In this document: piece by piece, positions 33,251 to 45,484 of the stretch | How the letters are laid out: each line of letters opens with the position of its first letter | Numbering within the stretch: the stretch's first letter is position 1 | Assembly (NCBI GenBank): GCA_947561585.1 | Contig: CANNZV010000259.1 | Coordinates: 248,001-312,000, forward strand | DNA length: 64,000 nucleotides | Source of the DNA: Caprella mutica | Lineage: Eukaryota > Arthropoda > Malacostraca > Amphipoda > Caprellidae | Reading direction: 5' to 3' | Made by a program: the position numbers and the translations under genes | Notes under the pieces: generated by a model | The model's database searches: none | What the model saw: only the letters and a program-made list of their open reading frames with translations | Told to the model about the DNA's origin: nothing

Positions 33251-35035
33251 ACTCAATTCACCGCCGGAAAGTTCTCGCACTCAATTCACCGCATGGAAAG
33301 TTCTCGCAATTAAATTCACCGCAACTCAATTTCTCGCATATATGTAAATATCAATGTAATCGCACTCGACAAATTTAGTGGATTAATATTTTTTATACTT
33401 CGCCTTGTATTTATTCTGGCCTCAAATTCTGTGTTCTTTTTTATTCATTTTAGGTAACGCGTTTTATTAATTGTTGAAGGGATGAGGATGGAGTTAAATG
33501 CATTTGGAGATTTGTAGTTTTGAATTAATGATCAGAGAAACGAACAAAACGGTACCTGCAAGCAGATACAAAACTAACTTTAAATTAACATAATAAACAA
33601 ATTACACAAATCTATGACAAAATAAAGGTTTTTAAACTTAAACATGGAAAATAATGATAGTAGTTAAAGTCGCATTTTGAACTAACTCAAATCGCAAACT
33701 TTTTAAGAGAATTTATAGACAAACAAAAGAAATTAGAAGGATTCAAAATGGCACACAAATTTAAGCTAGAAATTCAGATTTGAAGGCCGTAGGACAGGAT
33801 AGGATAGGAATTTTTAGCGTTAGCACGATAGGGTGAACTGAACACTAATAAAGTATAAAACCTAAAAAAGAGTATAGCGCTAACGCTATTCTCAACAAAT
33901 TATTAACAAAATATTACACACAAATAACTCTTACCTAATTTGGGGAACACAGTTACTATAGGCACAGATTTTTAGGTGTTTACTTTAGCATGTTGAAAAC
34001 TAAACTGAAACCCATGAGGTGAAATCTCTAGAATTTGGTTTCTAATTAATAAGACAGGTGGCACTAATTACTTATGATAAATATATGAATATAAATGAAA
34101 ATATAATCTAATTTTAAATTCGATTACAATCAATTTAAGTTTTGTTTATTGATATTTCTTTTTATTTAAGGTTGATAAAAAATTTGACAACTGGATACAA
34201 ATGTTAATTATAATGGGTAGAAAAAATATTCAAATTATTTTTACATTACATGTAAAAAAAGTCAATTCCTCGTACATATTCTTAGATATCAAAATTTTCA
34301 TCGTGGGCCAACATTAAAGGCTTTGTAAACGAGCAGCAGTTTGAGAGTAGACCTTCCATCCCTTGGTAGGCATTTCATCATCAAATAATTGTTAAATTTT
34401 TATTTCGTGTAGGATTTGCTCTTGCTTGATGCAGTCCAAAACTTGTATATATTTGGATGTACCGAAATAATTTGTTCATTAAAAGCCCTATGACACCATT
34501 TGACATTATTGTTGGCTTTTAGTATAATTTCTTTAACAAGAATATATACATTCCACATTTCTATAGCTTATTTGGGAGACCTGTGATGTCCTCTTCTGTC
34601 TAGCCGTCCAAGCCACGTATCTTCGAAATAATCAAGGAATTTTCAGCATCTGAAGGATATGTACCTCGCACACACAACATAACCAAATACTACCCAAAAA
34701 GAAATTAATGTCGAAACTGCAATCGTTACTTAATTTCTATTATTTAATTTATTCAGTAATAATATATTATTTCAATACTTCCAGTAATATTATATAATCT
34801 TAATTTCTATATTTTTAGTAATTTTCATTTAATATTGCCTTAAACAAGCCTGTATTTTTAACGTAAATCATGTCTATTAAGTTTCTTATTATTGTTATAA
34901 TTTTTCATATCTTAGTTACATTATGAATTATATTGTATTTGCGGTGAATTGAGTTGCGGTGAACTTTCCATTCGGTGAATTGAGTGCGGTGAACTTTCCG
35001 GCGGTGAATTGAGGGCGAGAACTTTTCGCACACCC
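33251..35035. mobile_element. Foldback element (CTCAATTCACCGC / GGAAAGTTCTCGC arms)
   Basis: Left arm 33251-33340 and inverted right arm 34937-35035 alternate two phrases, ACTCAATTCACCGC and GGAAAGTTCTCGC. The right end closes with GAACTTTTCGCACACCC. The left end lacks about 20 bp of this terminus, so no target duplication can be read. The 1.6-kb interior is AT-rich with no transposase frame. Confidence 0.85.
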
Positions 35036-35128
35036 ATTCTATCACCTCAATTGTAATCCCCCTATAAATAATAAATAGTTTCCTTATCTTTATTTGTCTG
35101 CCTGTCTCATAGAGTAATAATATTATAC

Positions 35129-35225
35129 ACTAGAGAGAGCTAGTTGTGCAGCGACTGCAGGACTCTTAAAACCTTATTTTGTTTCAGTCATAGAGTTATG
35201 ATAAACTGCTCTTGAGAGAGGAAGT
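35129..35225. repeat. Rearranged fragment of the 190-bp repeat
   Basis: CTAGAGAGAGCTAG, GCAGCGACTGCAGGACT and AAAACCTTATTTTGTTTCAG match one half of the repeat, then CATAGAGTTATGATAAACTG restarts it. Confidence 0.7.
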
Positions 35226-35439
35226 CTAGGTTCATAGACTATAACAGGTTAAACTAATAGAAATAGTACGAAATGTTACTAAGAGCTGCGTCCACAAATT
35301 CTTTTTATGAAAAACTATTTTTTAGATTAAAACCTATGTTACAAATAATTCACATTTTATATCTTTTATTCCTTATATTATTATTTCAATATTATGTTTG
35401 TTCTTATTTTAGCTACAGTAATTAAAGCGGATGAAAATG

Positions 35440-35775
35440 CTAACCAGTGCGCCTAATCAACGGACAACGGAGTGAATAGCAGTTTGTTTTTGGTTCCTTT
35501 TGCAGCGGAAAAACAATTTCATTGAATTTTTTTTATACCATTCGATAGAATATTAAATTTTATACAATTCTAGGTTGCCTCACACACGAGTTAAATCTAC
35601 CGTTTAAAAGATATTCAAGAAGAAAGACAGAAATTGTTATTTTCTCACACTATTCGGCGGAGTGCACAGCTCTTGGTTTTTTGTTTATTTTTCAGCGGAA
35701 AAACGATTATATTAAAATATTTTTATATCGTATGATAGATTAGTTAATTTAAAAGAATTCTGAGAACAAAATTAC
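35440..35775. repeat. About 190-bp imperfect direct repeat, two copies
   Basis: Both copies contain CGGAGTG, CTTGGTT/TTTGGTT, TTTGCAGCGGAAAAAC/TTTCAGCGGAAAAACG and TTTTATA-CGAT-GATAGA. They start near 35455 and 35645. The family is not identified. Confidence 0.6.
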
Positions 35776-36278
35776 CATTCAAATATGTATGGTTTTGAAG
35801 AAAACGCTTTTGTTTCACTGTTTCAAAACTATTCTTCAAGAAATCGTACATCTGGCAATTTTTCCCTAATACTAATTCAATTAAAGTGAAGGGTGATATT
35901 TGGTGTTGCAATGACGGTGGTAGAATGGATACATGAAGAAAAGAATGATTTTACTTTAAATCTCTACTTATAAAATACGTTTACTGAAATAGTTAATAAG
36001 TAACTAACTCAACCTTATAATCACTAATATATTAGCAAGTCATTATGTATAGATTCAACAATATCATATTTTGATGAAACGGACCAATTAAATGCATAAA
36101 TAATTGATTATCAACTCTATCACTGTTGATCCTGCTTTACAACCTTTACGTGCATTGCACACTCTCGAGATTGTCGCGCATTTTCATTGATGCTTAAAAC
36201 GCGCAGCGCATTCTGAAGATTGTGCAAATTGATAAAAGGAACAGTACAAATATATTGTATTTACGTGACATTATTGTA
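35776..36278. other. Stretch with no recognised feature
   Basis: A patch of higher GC lies at 36130-36230, but no reading frame or domain. Confidence 0.5.
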
Positions 36279-37854
36279 TTAGATATTGTATTTTTCTGAT
36301 GTTATTTGAACTTCGAAAGTACAAGTACATGTTATATCATCACCATAGCTCATTTTAACACTTTCCGTCATCATGGTTACTAGGACTAACCACCTAGAAA
36401 AACAAAAATTAACGGGGTAATTGCCTCTCAAAAACTGCCTATAATCTGCTGAACCACCAATAGAATTCGCAATATTTGCTCCAACAGAAGAAAAATGCAC
36501 ATTAAAAGAATTTGCAATGTCTAAGGGTTCCTCGAATTCAATATCATCAATAATGATTTTTCTAACAAAACCACGAGATTTCGGTTTGCGAGACCCTACA
36601 ATATCTCTAATCAAAGTCCATGTTCGTTTCAAATCGTTATTCAGTTCATTAAATTTATTAATATAATAAGTTTTACGCTTATCTCTTATCAGTTTAGTTA
36701 CCCTATTTCTCAGTACTACAAAAGTCTCCCTCCTCATCTTTCCCAGTCTATACAATTTTAAAAAGTTTTCTCTCTTTTTTATTTCGTTTTTAGTGAAAGA
36801 ATCTATCCAAGGCTTTGCTAAATACTTGTTCGAGAGCATTTTAGATTTTATTGAACAGTGAACATTATAATATTCGAGTATAACCTCATCAAACTTAGAA
36901 ATACCGACTTCAACATTTAATGTGCTCAAAATATCGAAAAAATCATGTCTCTGAACTGCAGCATAGAAGCGAGACAAATTTGCATCATTAATATTTCTAT
37001 ATCTAATCAACTTCCTGTCTATTCGATTGTTCATGACCTCCGAAAACATATTCCGATAAATTGTAAAGATAGGATAGTGGTCAGACATAGCAGAAACTAA
37101 GAGTCCAGAGAGGCAATTCACAGGATTAGTCACAAATATATTATCTAATAATGCACAAGTATTCGATGAATCATCTATCCGTGATGGTTTGGAAATGAGA
37201 GGTAAAAAATTATATGAAAAAAGTAAGTTAAGAAAATTTAAACTATTGTTACAACTAATATAGTTCAAAATATTGTAATTGAAATCACCACATATAATTT
37301 TTTCACTACAAGATATATTTTGCAATTCAGCTGTAATGAATTCTAATTTCCTAATGAATTCTATAGGATTTACTATTTGGTGGCCTGTATATTGTTCCTA
37401 TGATAATAGTCCTATTTTTAATTTGACATTTAACAAAAATACATTCAATATCTGGTAGAATAAAGGATAGGTTTACCAAAATTTCACGATCGATATCTCT
37501 TCTAGTATATATACCGAGTCCTCCACCCCTTTTATTATTTCGAGCCAAATTATTGAACTCATAGTTAACTATATCAACCATACCCATTGTTGAAGAGGTG
37601 AGCCATGTCTCACTTACACAAATTACATCGAAATCAAAACCCAGAAGAGAAAGAAATGTTCTCAAATCATCAATCTTGGGGTATAAAGATCGTATATTAA
37701 CATGGAATATTGCAAAATCATTGACACCTCTCTCACAATTATTCAACCTAAATTTCCCAACATCATAATACTCTGATCCTCCTCCACCATTCAAGTTAGG
37801 ATATAATTCGTTGGAAAAATTTATATCAGAGTTTAAATCTAAGTCAACCATCAT
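36279..37854 (-). pseudogene. Jockey-like non-LTR retrotransposon fragment (endonuclease part)
   Basis: Minus strand from 37854. It shows the APE-type endonuclease motifs in order: FHVNIRSL, VSETWL, RGGGLGIYTR, GTIYRPPN, ICGDFN, LLDNIFV and SDHYPIF. A long linker follows up to FNVHFSSVGANIA near 36450. One frameshift near 37340 splits it into 37351-37854 and 36279-37325. Homology stops before any reverse transcriptase motif (no YADD), replaced by unrelated sequence. The endonuclease normally nicks the target for reverse transcription. This copy cannot be active. Confidence 0.88.
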
Positions 37855-37954
37855 AGTATATACAAATCAAACAGAATTCCTTGACAGTTACACCTAATAA
37901 AGATACTACCTAAGCATAGGGCAACAAAGCAGCGTGAGAAGATGACACAAGTCG

Positions 37955-38945
37955 AAAGAGGTAGAGGTAGGTAAACATCGTTAGGTAGAGGTAGGTAAAC
38001 ATCGTTAGGTAGAGGTAAGTAAACATCGTTAGGTAGAGGTAGGTAAACATCGTTAGGCAGAGGTAGGTAAACATCGTTAGGTAGAGGTAGGTAAGCATCG
38101 TTAGGTAGAGGTAGGTAAACATCGTTAGGTAGAGGTAAGTAAACATCGTTAGGCAGAGGTAGGTAAACATCGTGAGGCAGAGGTAGGTAAGCATCGTTAG
38201 GTAGAGGTAGGTAAACATAGATAGGCAGAGGTAGCTAAACATCGTTAGGCAGAGGTAGGTAAGCATCGTTAGGTAGAGGTAGGTAAACATCGTTAGGCAG
38301 AGGTAGGTAAACATCATTAGGTAGAGGTAGGTAAGCATCGTTAGGTAGAGGTAGGTAAACATCGTTAGGTAGAGGTAGGTAAGCATCGTTAGGTAGAGGT
38401 AGGTAAACATCGTTAGGTAGAGGTAGGTAAGCATCGTTAGGTAGAGGTAGGTAAGCATCGTTAGGTAGAGGTAGGTAAACATCGTTAGGCAGAGGTAGGT
38501 GAGCATCGTTAGGTAGAGGTAGGTAAGCATCGTTAGGTAGAGGTAGGTAAGCATCGTTAGGTAGAGGTAGGTAAGCATCGTTAGGTAGAGGTAGGTAAAC
38601 ATCGTTTGGTAGAGGCAGGTAAACATCGTTAGGCAGAGGTAGGTGAGCATCGTTAGGTAGAAGTAGGTGAGCATCGTTAGGTAGAAGTAGGTAAGCATCG
38701 TTAGGTAGAGGTAGGTAAGCATCGTTAGGTAGAGGTAGGTTCGTTAGGTAGAGGTTGGTAAGAATCGTTAGGTAGAAGTAGGTGAGCATCGTTAGGTAGA
38801 AGTAGGTAAGCATCGTTAGGCAGAAGTAGGTGTAGATTGTTAGGGAGAGGTAGGTAAGCATCGTTAGGCAGAGGTAGGTAAGTATCGTTAGGTAGAGGTA
38901 GGTAAGCATCGTTAGGTAGAGTTAGGTAAGCATCGTTAGGTAGAG
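37955..38945. repeat. 24-bp minisatellite (about 41 copies)
   Basis: Units of GGTAGAGGTAGGTAAACATC plus GTTA, with aaac/aagc and ttaggt/ttaggc variants. The unit is a multiple of three, so two minus-strand frames stay open for over 220 codons (LTYLYLTM and NDVYLPLP repeats). These are products of the repeat, not genes. TTAGG occurs in each unit but only as part of the 24-mer. Confidence 0.96.
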
Positions 38946-38997
38946 TACACAGCGATAAAAGAACAGAAAAAAGAGTAAATACAATTTGACACTCACA

Positions 38998-39318
38998 TCA
39001 ATGCTTCCATTCATCGATGTAGCCACTTAGAGGTTCTTTCAAGTAGTTACTACAAAAATCTTTCAGCTGGTGATAAGTATTAATCTGCTTTTTGGCGTCT
39101 CTGCTACCAACTGAGCCAGTTTTCACCCAAACAAAAACTTTGCCGTTTTCAGAATTACATCCTGACAGAGCTTCTGGGCGCTTCCTTGTCATCTGACGCA
39201 AGGCCCATAAGATTGTACTGCGACTTGGTGTTATATTTTCATTCACAAAAAAATTAGGTCGCATTTGCCGACAAGCGTTCCTAATCTCAAACTTCAGTTC
39301 ATCGCTACAAAACTTCAC
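38998..39318 (-). pseudogene. Conserved unknown reading frame, probably transposon-borne
   Basis: A 106-codon frame with normal-looking amino-acid usage: KFEIRNACRQMRPNFFV, STILWALRQMTRKRPEALSG, KVFVWVKTGSVGSRDAKKQ and LKDFCSNYLKEPL. I recall similar short unknown proteins repeated in other invertebrate genomes, but I cannot name the family. It starts 50 bp from the 24-bp minisatellite and ends without extension on either side, so it is likely one exon or a fragment. Confidence 0.45.
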
Positions 39319-39984
39319 AAGAATTGGTCTCTTATCAGGACATATAAACAGTATGCAGCAATTAACACGGTCGACACGTCGGTTTTTGGAATTTTAACTT
39401 TGAATTTTACTAGTATTTTATTTTAACCAACATGAATCAATTAAGATAAAAATTTCGAAGTTTTTAACGAAAAACGTTTTTTGAATCAACCGCATGCACC
39501 TCCACTCACTCGTCTCCCTCGACGCCTTTGTTAGAGTGATATAAAAAAAATTATTTCCCTTACTTTATTTTTGATATGAAAATATTTAAAAAGATCGCCA
39601 TATGAATTAATTTCGTACAACGAATTTGATAAAAAATTCTCTTTATTCATAAATGACGGTTTGATCAATGATTTAGTAAAAGCAGCTTAATTGGTCAGTA
39701 AATTTTTCCAGAATTGTAAGTTGAGGAGATTTATCATTTATTTGATATGTGACATTTTTCGTCAAAGACCCAGTGTGTAATCTTAAGGGGATCGACCAGC
39801 CAAATATATTGCAAATTACCATTTTATTTTGTTGATAAAGGGTCTTTATGTAGCAGGCTTTCTTTTCTCGAATTTTTGGATTTTGGAATCCTTGAACGAT
39901 TTCTTACAAGAGTACGAACGGATTTTTAATTTTCACAATATCTTATCACGGTAACAGGTAAATTTCTCGGAAAACTTGCTCGAA
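39319..39984. other. Stretch with no recognised feature
   Basis: Mixed composition and no open frame of note. Confidence 0.5.
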
Positions 39985-40275
39985 AACAATTGTTCGAAAA
40001 TCAAATGCTTGAACGATCAATTATTGCTCGAATGAACATTAATTATTGCTCAAATGAACAATTAATTATTGCTCAAATGAACAATTAATTATTGCTCGAA
40101 TGAACAATTAATTATTGCTCGAATTAACAATTATTGCATGAAGTAATAATTATTGCTCGAATGACCAATTATTGCTCGAATTAATAATTATTGCTTGAAA
40201 AACAATTGCTCGAACGAACAATAATTGATAAAATGAACAATTGCTCGAATTATTCAATTGTTTGAATGATCAAAT
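39985..40275. repeat. Degenerate tandem phrase array (ATTATTGCTCGAATGAACA)
   Basis: About 14 copies of a 19-23-bp phrase, TTAATTATTGCTCGAATGAAC, with loss of AAT blocks. It looks like an arm of the foldback family, but no inverted partner was found. Confidence 0.75.
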
Positions 40276-40523
40276 TGGTAACAGTGTTCGAACTAATGAA
40301 AGTCAGATTTGATTGAAAAGATTCAAACTCAACGGGAAATTCATAATATTAGTGGTTATTTAAACTCTGCGTTGAAGGTTTTTTCAGATATCAAGCTTTC
40401 GAATAGAAAGATTTCTATTCATCATCAGGAGAAGGGTGGAAACCTAGACCTGACAATGAATTTTATGACCAATGGTTGTATGTTGGATACCGTCTTTCTA
40501 TTTAAGCTATATGTATATCCTAA
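40276..40523. other. Open stretch of uncertain nature
   Basis: A 74-codon plus-strand frame (40309-40533) includes an acceptor-like TTTTTTCAG at about 40387. It reads DIKLSNRKISIHHQEKGGN in a balanced composition. It runs into the next element and matches nothing I recognise. No gene is called. Confidence 0.25.
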
Positions 40524-40614
40524 AGTTTATTGATATTAATTAACAATCTATTTAATATTGAAATATGAGACAAAGAATTAGAAAATTTGTTACTACCTTA
40601 GCTATTGCTTACTA

Positions 40615-42132
40615 CAGTGTTTCCCAACCTTTTTTAAAGGCGACCCCAATTATGCACCTCAAGCCATAACCGCGACCTCACTAAATTTTCTGTTGAATGG
40701 TACAAGCACTGCTGTGCAGCTTCTTTTAGGTTAATTCCATTTATATAAACACTGCGTTTTATCAGAAGCGTCATTTATAAATTGCGAATTGGGAGAACTT
40801 AAATTGCTTCAAATCGCATTATTTATAAGCCATTTTGGTATAAAAGAATGGATTTTTATCACCCTATCAAATATCACTTAGATCTTCAACCATCTTATCC
40901 TGATTTTTTTTAACTCTAAAAGAAAGGGATCATCCTGCAGTTTGCCGAAACACCGTCTCTCCTTCAATTGTATGCCTTGAATTCATGCTTCACTTGAAGA
41001 TCAGTGGAAGGATGGCTAAATCTTACCACCTGAAAATATTTGCAAGAGTTTGCAATCTTTTCAATGAGACTAGTTCCATCCACATGAAAAGTCAAATGAA
41101 AACAAAACAAGAAGAACAGAAGCAGTGATTCAAGAGGTGAAGAGTTTCTTTGAAGAAAACCTCAGTTGCTCTCCCCCACCAAAACCACATTCTTCAGGGT
41201 AGTCAGACATTGATTCCGTTTCAGTTCTTATCATTGCACTTCAGTTCAATCATTAACTGATGTCCACAAAACACAGAGAAGGTAGTTTTGTCAGTGGATT
41301 CTGCAGAAAGCATCCAAAATTATCTATAGAATCGTTTGGACTGGCGAGAAGCTCTTTTCCCTCCATCAAAAACCACATCGAAAAAACGACTGAGTGCAGA
41401 CAAATGAAAATCTTTGAAATATCTGCAATCAAACGATAGGTATATTCCTTTCATCTGTTATTGGTGTTTCATATTTCAGATTGCTCCACGGCATTATTTG
41501 GCCCATACTGCACAATTATAAAACTAGTTCCACACTTTGGTGAGTTCAAGACGGCGATCCACCACATTGAATAAATGCAGCTTTTAAATTTTTCAATGAA
41601 AAGTTTCTTGGCCGAGTAATTTGCAGAATAACGGAAATCCCTAGCAAGCAAAGTCCAGATCTCAACCCTTTTGACTTTCTCTTCTGGGCCGCTACAAAAT
41701 TTCGAGTTTATAGGGAAAACCTAGATTCCATTGAGGATGTGCTCAAAGCTTCACTGAAGGATATAACCAGGAGAATTTCAAGAAAGTTTGCAAGAATGTT
41801 ATGAAGCGTGCATCGTTCTGACTTCGGGCAGGAGGGGGTCATTTTCAACAACTTGAAGGACATCAGAAGATGTGCCTCACACGATATGACAATAAATATT
41901 TAATAATCATAAAAATACATTATTTCCCATTAAAGTGATGAAACTATAATGGCATTTGACTTATTTAAAGTGTTCTTAATTCGTAATTTAAAAATGATAT
42001 TTCAGATACAACACAGTATACACTCAGTGGTTCTGCCATACTATTGAATTTTTATTTTGATGCTTTGGCGACCCCATGAAAAGCGCATGGCGACCCCACT
42101 TGGGGTCGCGACCCCAGGGTTGGGAAACGGGG
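40615..42132. mobile_element. hAT-like element carrying a mariner-type fragment
   Basis: Left end CAGTGTTTCCCAACCTTTTT and right end GGGTTGGGAAACGGGG, with matching GGCGACCCC blocks inside both ends. A perfect 8-bp duplication, GCTTACTA, lies at 40607-40614 and 42133-42140. The right arm of the host palindrome (near 43248) shows the unoccupied site. The interior contains the tail of a Tc1/mariner-type transposase (41655-41804), which does not belong to hAT. Confidence 0.9.
41655..41804 (+). pseudogene. Tc1/mariner-type transposase fragment
   Basis: Reads SPDLNPFDFLFWAATKFRV then YRENLDSIEDVLKASL to a stop. PDLNPxDFxxW is the hallmark around the third catalytic residue of Tc1/mariner DDE transposases, followed by the usual VY and iEdL helix. 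The frame upstream is broken (an interrupted stretch from about 41470). It is a dead fragment embedded in a hAT-type element. Confidence 0.75.
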
Positions 42133-42289
42133 GCTTACTACAGTAATTCTCTAGAATATTTTTACTTTCTATATATCTGTTACAAAATCAAGTGTGTTTT
42201 ATTGTTTTCAGGTGTCTCCTTGTTTCTATTAATGTTCTCTATTCCTACGTATCTTCTCTATTCCTATGCGTTACTTGTTGCTATACGTG

Positions 42290-43009
42290 TGTCCTCTTGA
42301 TCCATATGTGTGTCCTCTTGATCCTAAGTGTGTCTTGTTGATCAGAAGTGTGTCCTGTTAATCCTATGTGTGTCCTGTTGATCCCAACCAAGTGTTGCTT
42401 GTAGATTCTAAGTGTGTCCTGTTGATCCTAAGTTTGTCCTATTGAACCCTAAGTGTGTCCTGTTGATACTATGGGTGTCCTGTTGATACTATGGGTGTCC
42501 TGTTGATACTATATGGGTGTACTGATAAACCTAAGTGTGTCCTGATGATCCTAAGTTTGTCCTGATGATCCTAAGTTTGTCCTGATGATCCTAAGTGTGT
42601 CCTGATGATCCTAAGTGTGTCCTGATGATCCTAAGTTTGTCTGATGATCCTAAGTGTGTCCTGATGATCCTAAGTGTGTCCTGATGATCATCAGTGTGTC
42701 CTGATGATCATAAGTGTGTCCTGATGATCTTAAGTGTGTCCTATTGATACTATGGGTGTCCTGTTGATACTATGGGTGTCCTGTTGATCCTAAGTGTGTA
42801 CTAATAGTCCTAAGTGTGTCCTATTGATCCAAAGTGTGTCATGTTGATACTATGGGTGTACTGTTGATACTATGGGTGTACTGTTGATACTATGGGTGTA
42901 CTGTTGATACGATGGGTGTACTGTTGATACTATGGGTGTACTGTTGATCCTAAGTGTGTACTATTAATTTTAAGTGTGTCCTATTAATGTTTCCTAAGTG
43001 TTTCTACAG
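42290..43009. repeat. 20-bp tandem array in the palindrome core
   Basis: About 35 copies of CTGTTGATCCTAAGTGTGTC with sub-arrays of variants (CTGATGATCCTAAGTGTGTC; CTGTTGATACTATGGGTGTA). It ends in a small hairpin, CCTAAGTGTTTCTACAGGAAACACTTAGG, at about 42992-43022 that marks the turn of the palindrome. Confidence 0.93.
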
Positions 43010-44344
43010 GAAACACTTAGGATCAACAGGACACACATAGGATTAACAGGACACACTTCTGATCAACAAGACACACTTAGGATCAAGAGGACACACATAT
43101 AGCAACAAGTAACGCATAGGAAAAGAGAAGATACATAGGAATAGAGAACATAAATAGAAACAAGGAGACACCTGAAAACAATAAAACACACTTGATTTTG
43201 TAACAGATATATAGAAAGTAAAAATATTCTAGAGAATTAATGTAGTAAGCAATAGCTAAGATAGTAACAAATTTTCTAATTCTTTGTCTCGTATTTCAAT
43301 ATTAAATAGATCGTTAATTAATATTAATAAACTTATACACACACTTTACAGTGTTAGCGTATCAGTTGCAAGGTGAAGAAATACAATCTATCGATCACGC
43401 AGAATAATTTATTTTGTGAATGCATCTACTAAGACGGACAGAATTTGCATTATTTTCGTCGATTGCTGAATCCTGTCCGTACACATGACTTATTAATGTC
43501 TAGTGGAGAACGCTTCTAATATTCAAGTAACTTCCATATGTAAAATCTACAGAGAAGTTCAGTATCCTATATTAATAAAATGGAAAACTGTTTCTACATT
43601 GGTTTCGAAGATTAAATTAAAAGAAATTTGAATTATCCAGATTGTAAGTTCCCAAACAGAAACTATCAGTAGATGGAAATACCTGATTAGGTTTAATTTA
43701 TTCTCAAAGTTAAAATGAGTTGAGTCGTTAACATGAATTACTGAGAGGGAATTAGACTCCTTGGAGTACTATCATAGGTAACGATCCATTAAAATATGTA
43801 GAACTCATAAAGGTACAGGCAAAGTAAAGTGTATCTGTGATTATATTTTTACAATGTAAAAATTTATCATTTCCAAAAAAAGAAAACTTAAAATGTAATA
43901 CTTGTAGATATTCTAAAATTAATCTGAGTACACGACATCAAAATTTTAAGTCTTGAAAATAATTTTGATGTCAATAGATGTGCTATTATAACAGTTCCTT
44001 ATTAAATCCTTCACTTTAAATATTACAAATAAGACATTCATTAATGCAGATGGAAATAGATATTATTATTATAAAATAATGATTTAACAGATGTAGATAA
44101 TACAAATGCCTCAGCATTACATTGATAAAATAACCTCTGCTATGAGATAAAATTCATAATCTTCAGTGCAATAATCTGTAAGTCACCAAACTGAATTAAG
44201 GGTTCGATTACTCATGACTGAATACTTCATCTAAAACGTAAACAGCGGAGAGTGAACTTAAGCCCAAAGTTAGCCCTTATCATTGACAGAGATACTCTTT
44301 ATCATCAAATCATTTCCACATTACTATCTCGGCAAAATAGCACA

Positions 44345-44446
44345 ATGGACCCATCTGGTGGTTTGCGTACTGCACAACTGTCACAGCTGCCAGTGGACGT
44401 CCTTGTTCTAATAATCTCGGAAAGGGAATTCAATTATTTATCATAA
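44345..44446 (+). pseudogene. Short F-box-like reading frame, unit 2
   Basis: ATG at 44345 opens MDPSGGLRTAQLSQLPVDVL and closes after EREFNYLS. LPVDVLVLII is reminiscent of an F-box start, but the frame stops after 33 codons with no donor in frame. The unit 1 copy is disrupted. It could be a decayed exon or chance. Confidence 0.2.
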
Positions 44447-44779
44447 TTAGAGGGTAAAATTAGGCTGCTACCTTTAGTTTTCCTTCACATTATTGTGACT
44501 CTATTTTAACTATCTGCATCCTGTCACACATACATTGACATCAGAGGAAATAATGTCCTCGAAATTAGTTTTTAATTATGCTAATACAATATATTTGTGT
44601 TCTGTTACTGTGTTGATTGTTTTTGTTTGATGTTTTTGCGTTAATTCAATGTATTGTTGATGCTATTTTAATTTTGGAAAAAAATAAATATATGTTATAT
44701 AATCACTGTAGTTCATTTCAGACTTGATTTCATGTATGTAAATAGTAGATATTACATTGAAAATACTTTTAACACCAAA

Positions 44780-44785
44780 TTTATT
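44780..44785 (-). promoter_or_regulatory. Possible polyadenylation signal, gene 2
   Basis: Minus-strand AATAAA about 490 bp past the gene 2 stop, in the same surrounding sequence as 21422-21427. Confidence 0.3.
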
Positions 44786-45100
44786 TTATGAGATCAGCTT
44801 ACATTGTACCTACAGTGAAATTTTGGCATGATTGAAATAAAAATTAATATTACCCAAAGAGAAAGTTAAAAAGAAGACTAAAAGTTTTTGTAGTGTTATT
44901 AACTCTTCTCGACTTTCACAATAACTTTATCTCTGGATTTGACAAAATCTACAATTAAAATATTAGAATAACGTAACAGAACTCGGGCAGTGGGTGTTAG
45001 CGTAGATTATGGGCCAATCTGACTTTCAGGAATTTCTGATTGAAGCACTTTCCAAATACTGTGAGTGTGACTAAGTATACAAATAATACGATGGTACCTT

Positions 45101-45271
45101 CACTGAGAAAAAAACTCTACCTGAGTCAATCTGACTATGAATTAGGAGTCAATATGACTCTTGTTTTTGAGTAAAATTTAAATGTGAGTTAAATTGACTC
45201 ACATTTTTGAGTCGGCTTTGGGACAAACTGAAAACTCAAATTTATAGTCAATTTGACTAATATTTTCAGTG
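45101..45271. mobile_element. 170-bp MITE in the gene 2 3' flank
   Basis: Paralogue of 21591-21760 with CACTGAGAAAAA and TTTTCAGTG ends and GAGTCAA/TTGACTC words. It lies only 4 bp past the gene 2 stop because about 32 bp present in unit 1 are missing. Confidence 0.75.
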
Positions 45272-45275
45272 CTGT

Positions 45276-45484
45276 TCAGTCGAACTGATAGCTCTGACAG
45301 AGGCAATAGGCTAATTCGTAAGTTGGGCTTGCGTCATCGATTACTCCCTCATATATGACAAAGTTGTCAGAATTGCTATTACGCCTTGGTTCTTCGGGTA
45401 ACAGCATGCTGGTGTCAAGTCTTGTCTTATCTCCCCACTCATCATGACTAGCCTTTTCGATCAGATCAATCCAGTGGAGTTCGA
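45276..45484 (-). CDS. Gene 2 exon 5 (lectin domain, second half)
   Basis: Acceptor TTTCTTTCCAACAG precedes ELHWIDLIEKASHDEWGDK. It ends ELAYCLCQSYQFD-TGA. A hAT-like element has landed 24 bp upstream of the exon in intron 4 without touching the acceptor tract. Confidence 0.85.

Larger units (their letters stand above)
40524..43336. mobile_element. Long inverted-repeat element with 20-bp core array
   Basis: The left arm (40524-40614 plus 42141-42360) is the inverse of 43010-43336. Shared blocks include TTGAAATATGAGACAAAGAA, TTCTAGAGAATTAATGTAGT and CCTGAAAACAATAAAACACA. The centre is a tandem array. The right end joins unit 2 at the point where unit 1 (17461) is uninterrupted, so it is an insertion in unit 2. 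A hAT-like element sits in the left arm only. Confidence 0.85.

Noticed and set aside
37910..38909. 270- and 224-codon minus-strand frames
   Set aside because: Products of the 24-bp minisatellite open in more than one frame. No start context, no domain.
37955..38945. Telomeric TTAGG repeat
   Set aside because: TTAGG occurs once or twice within each 24-mer but never as a contiguous TTAGG array.
40309..40533. Plus-strand exon
   Set aside because: One acceptor-like site but no donor, no family match, and it is cut by the border of the palindromic element.
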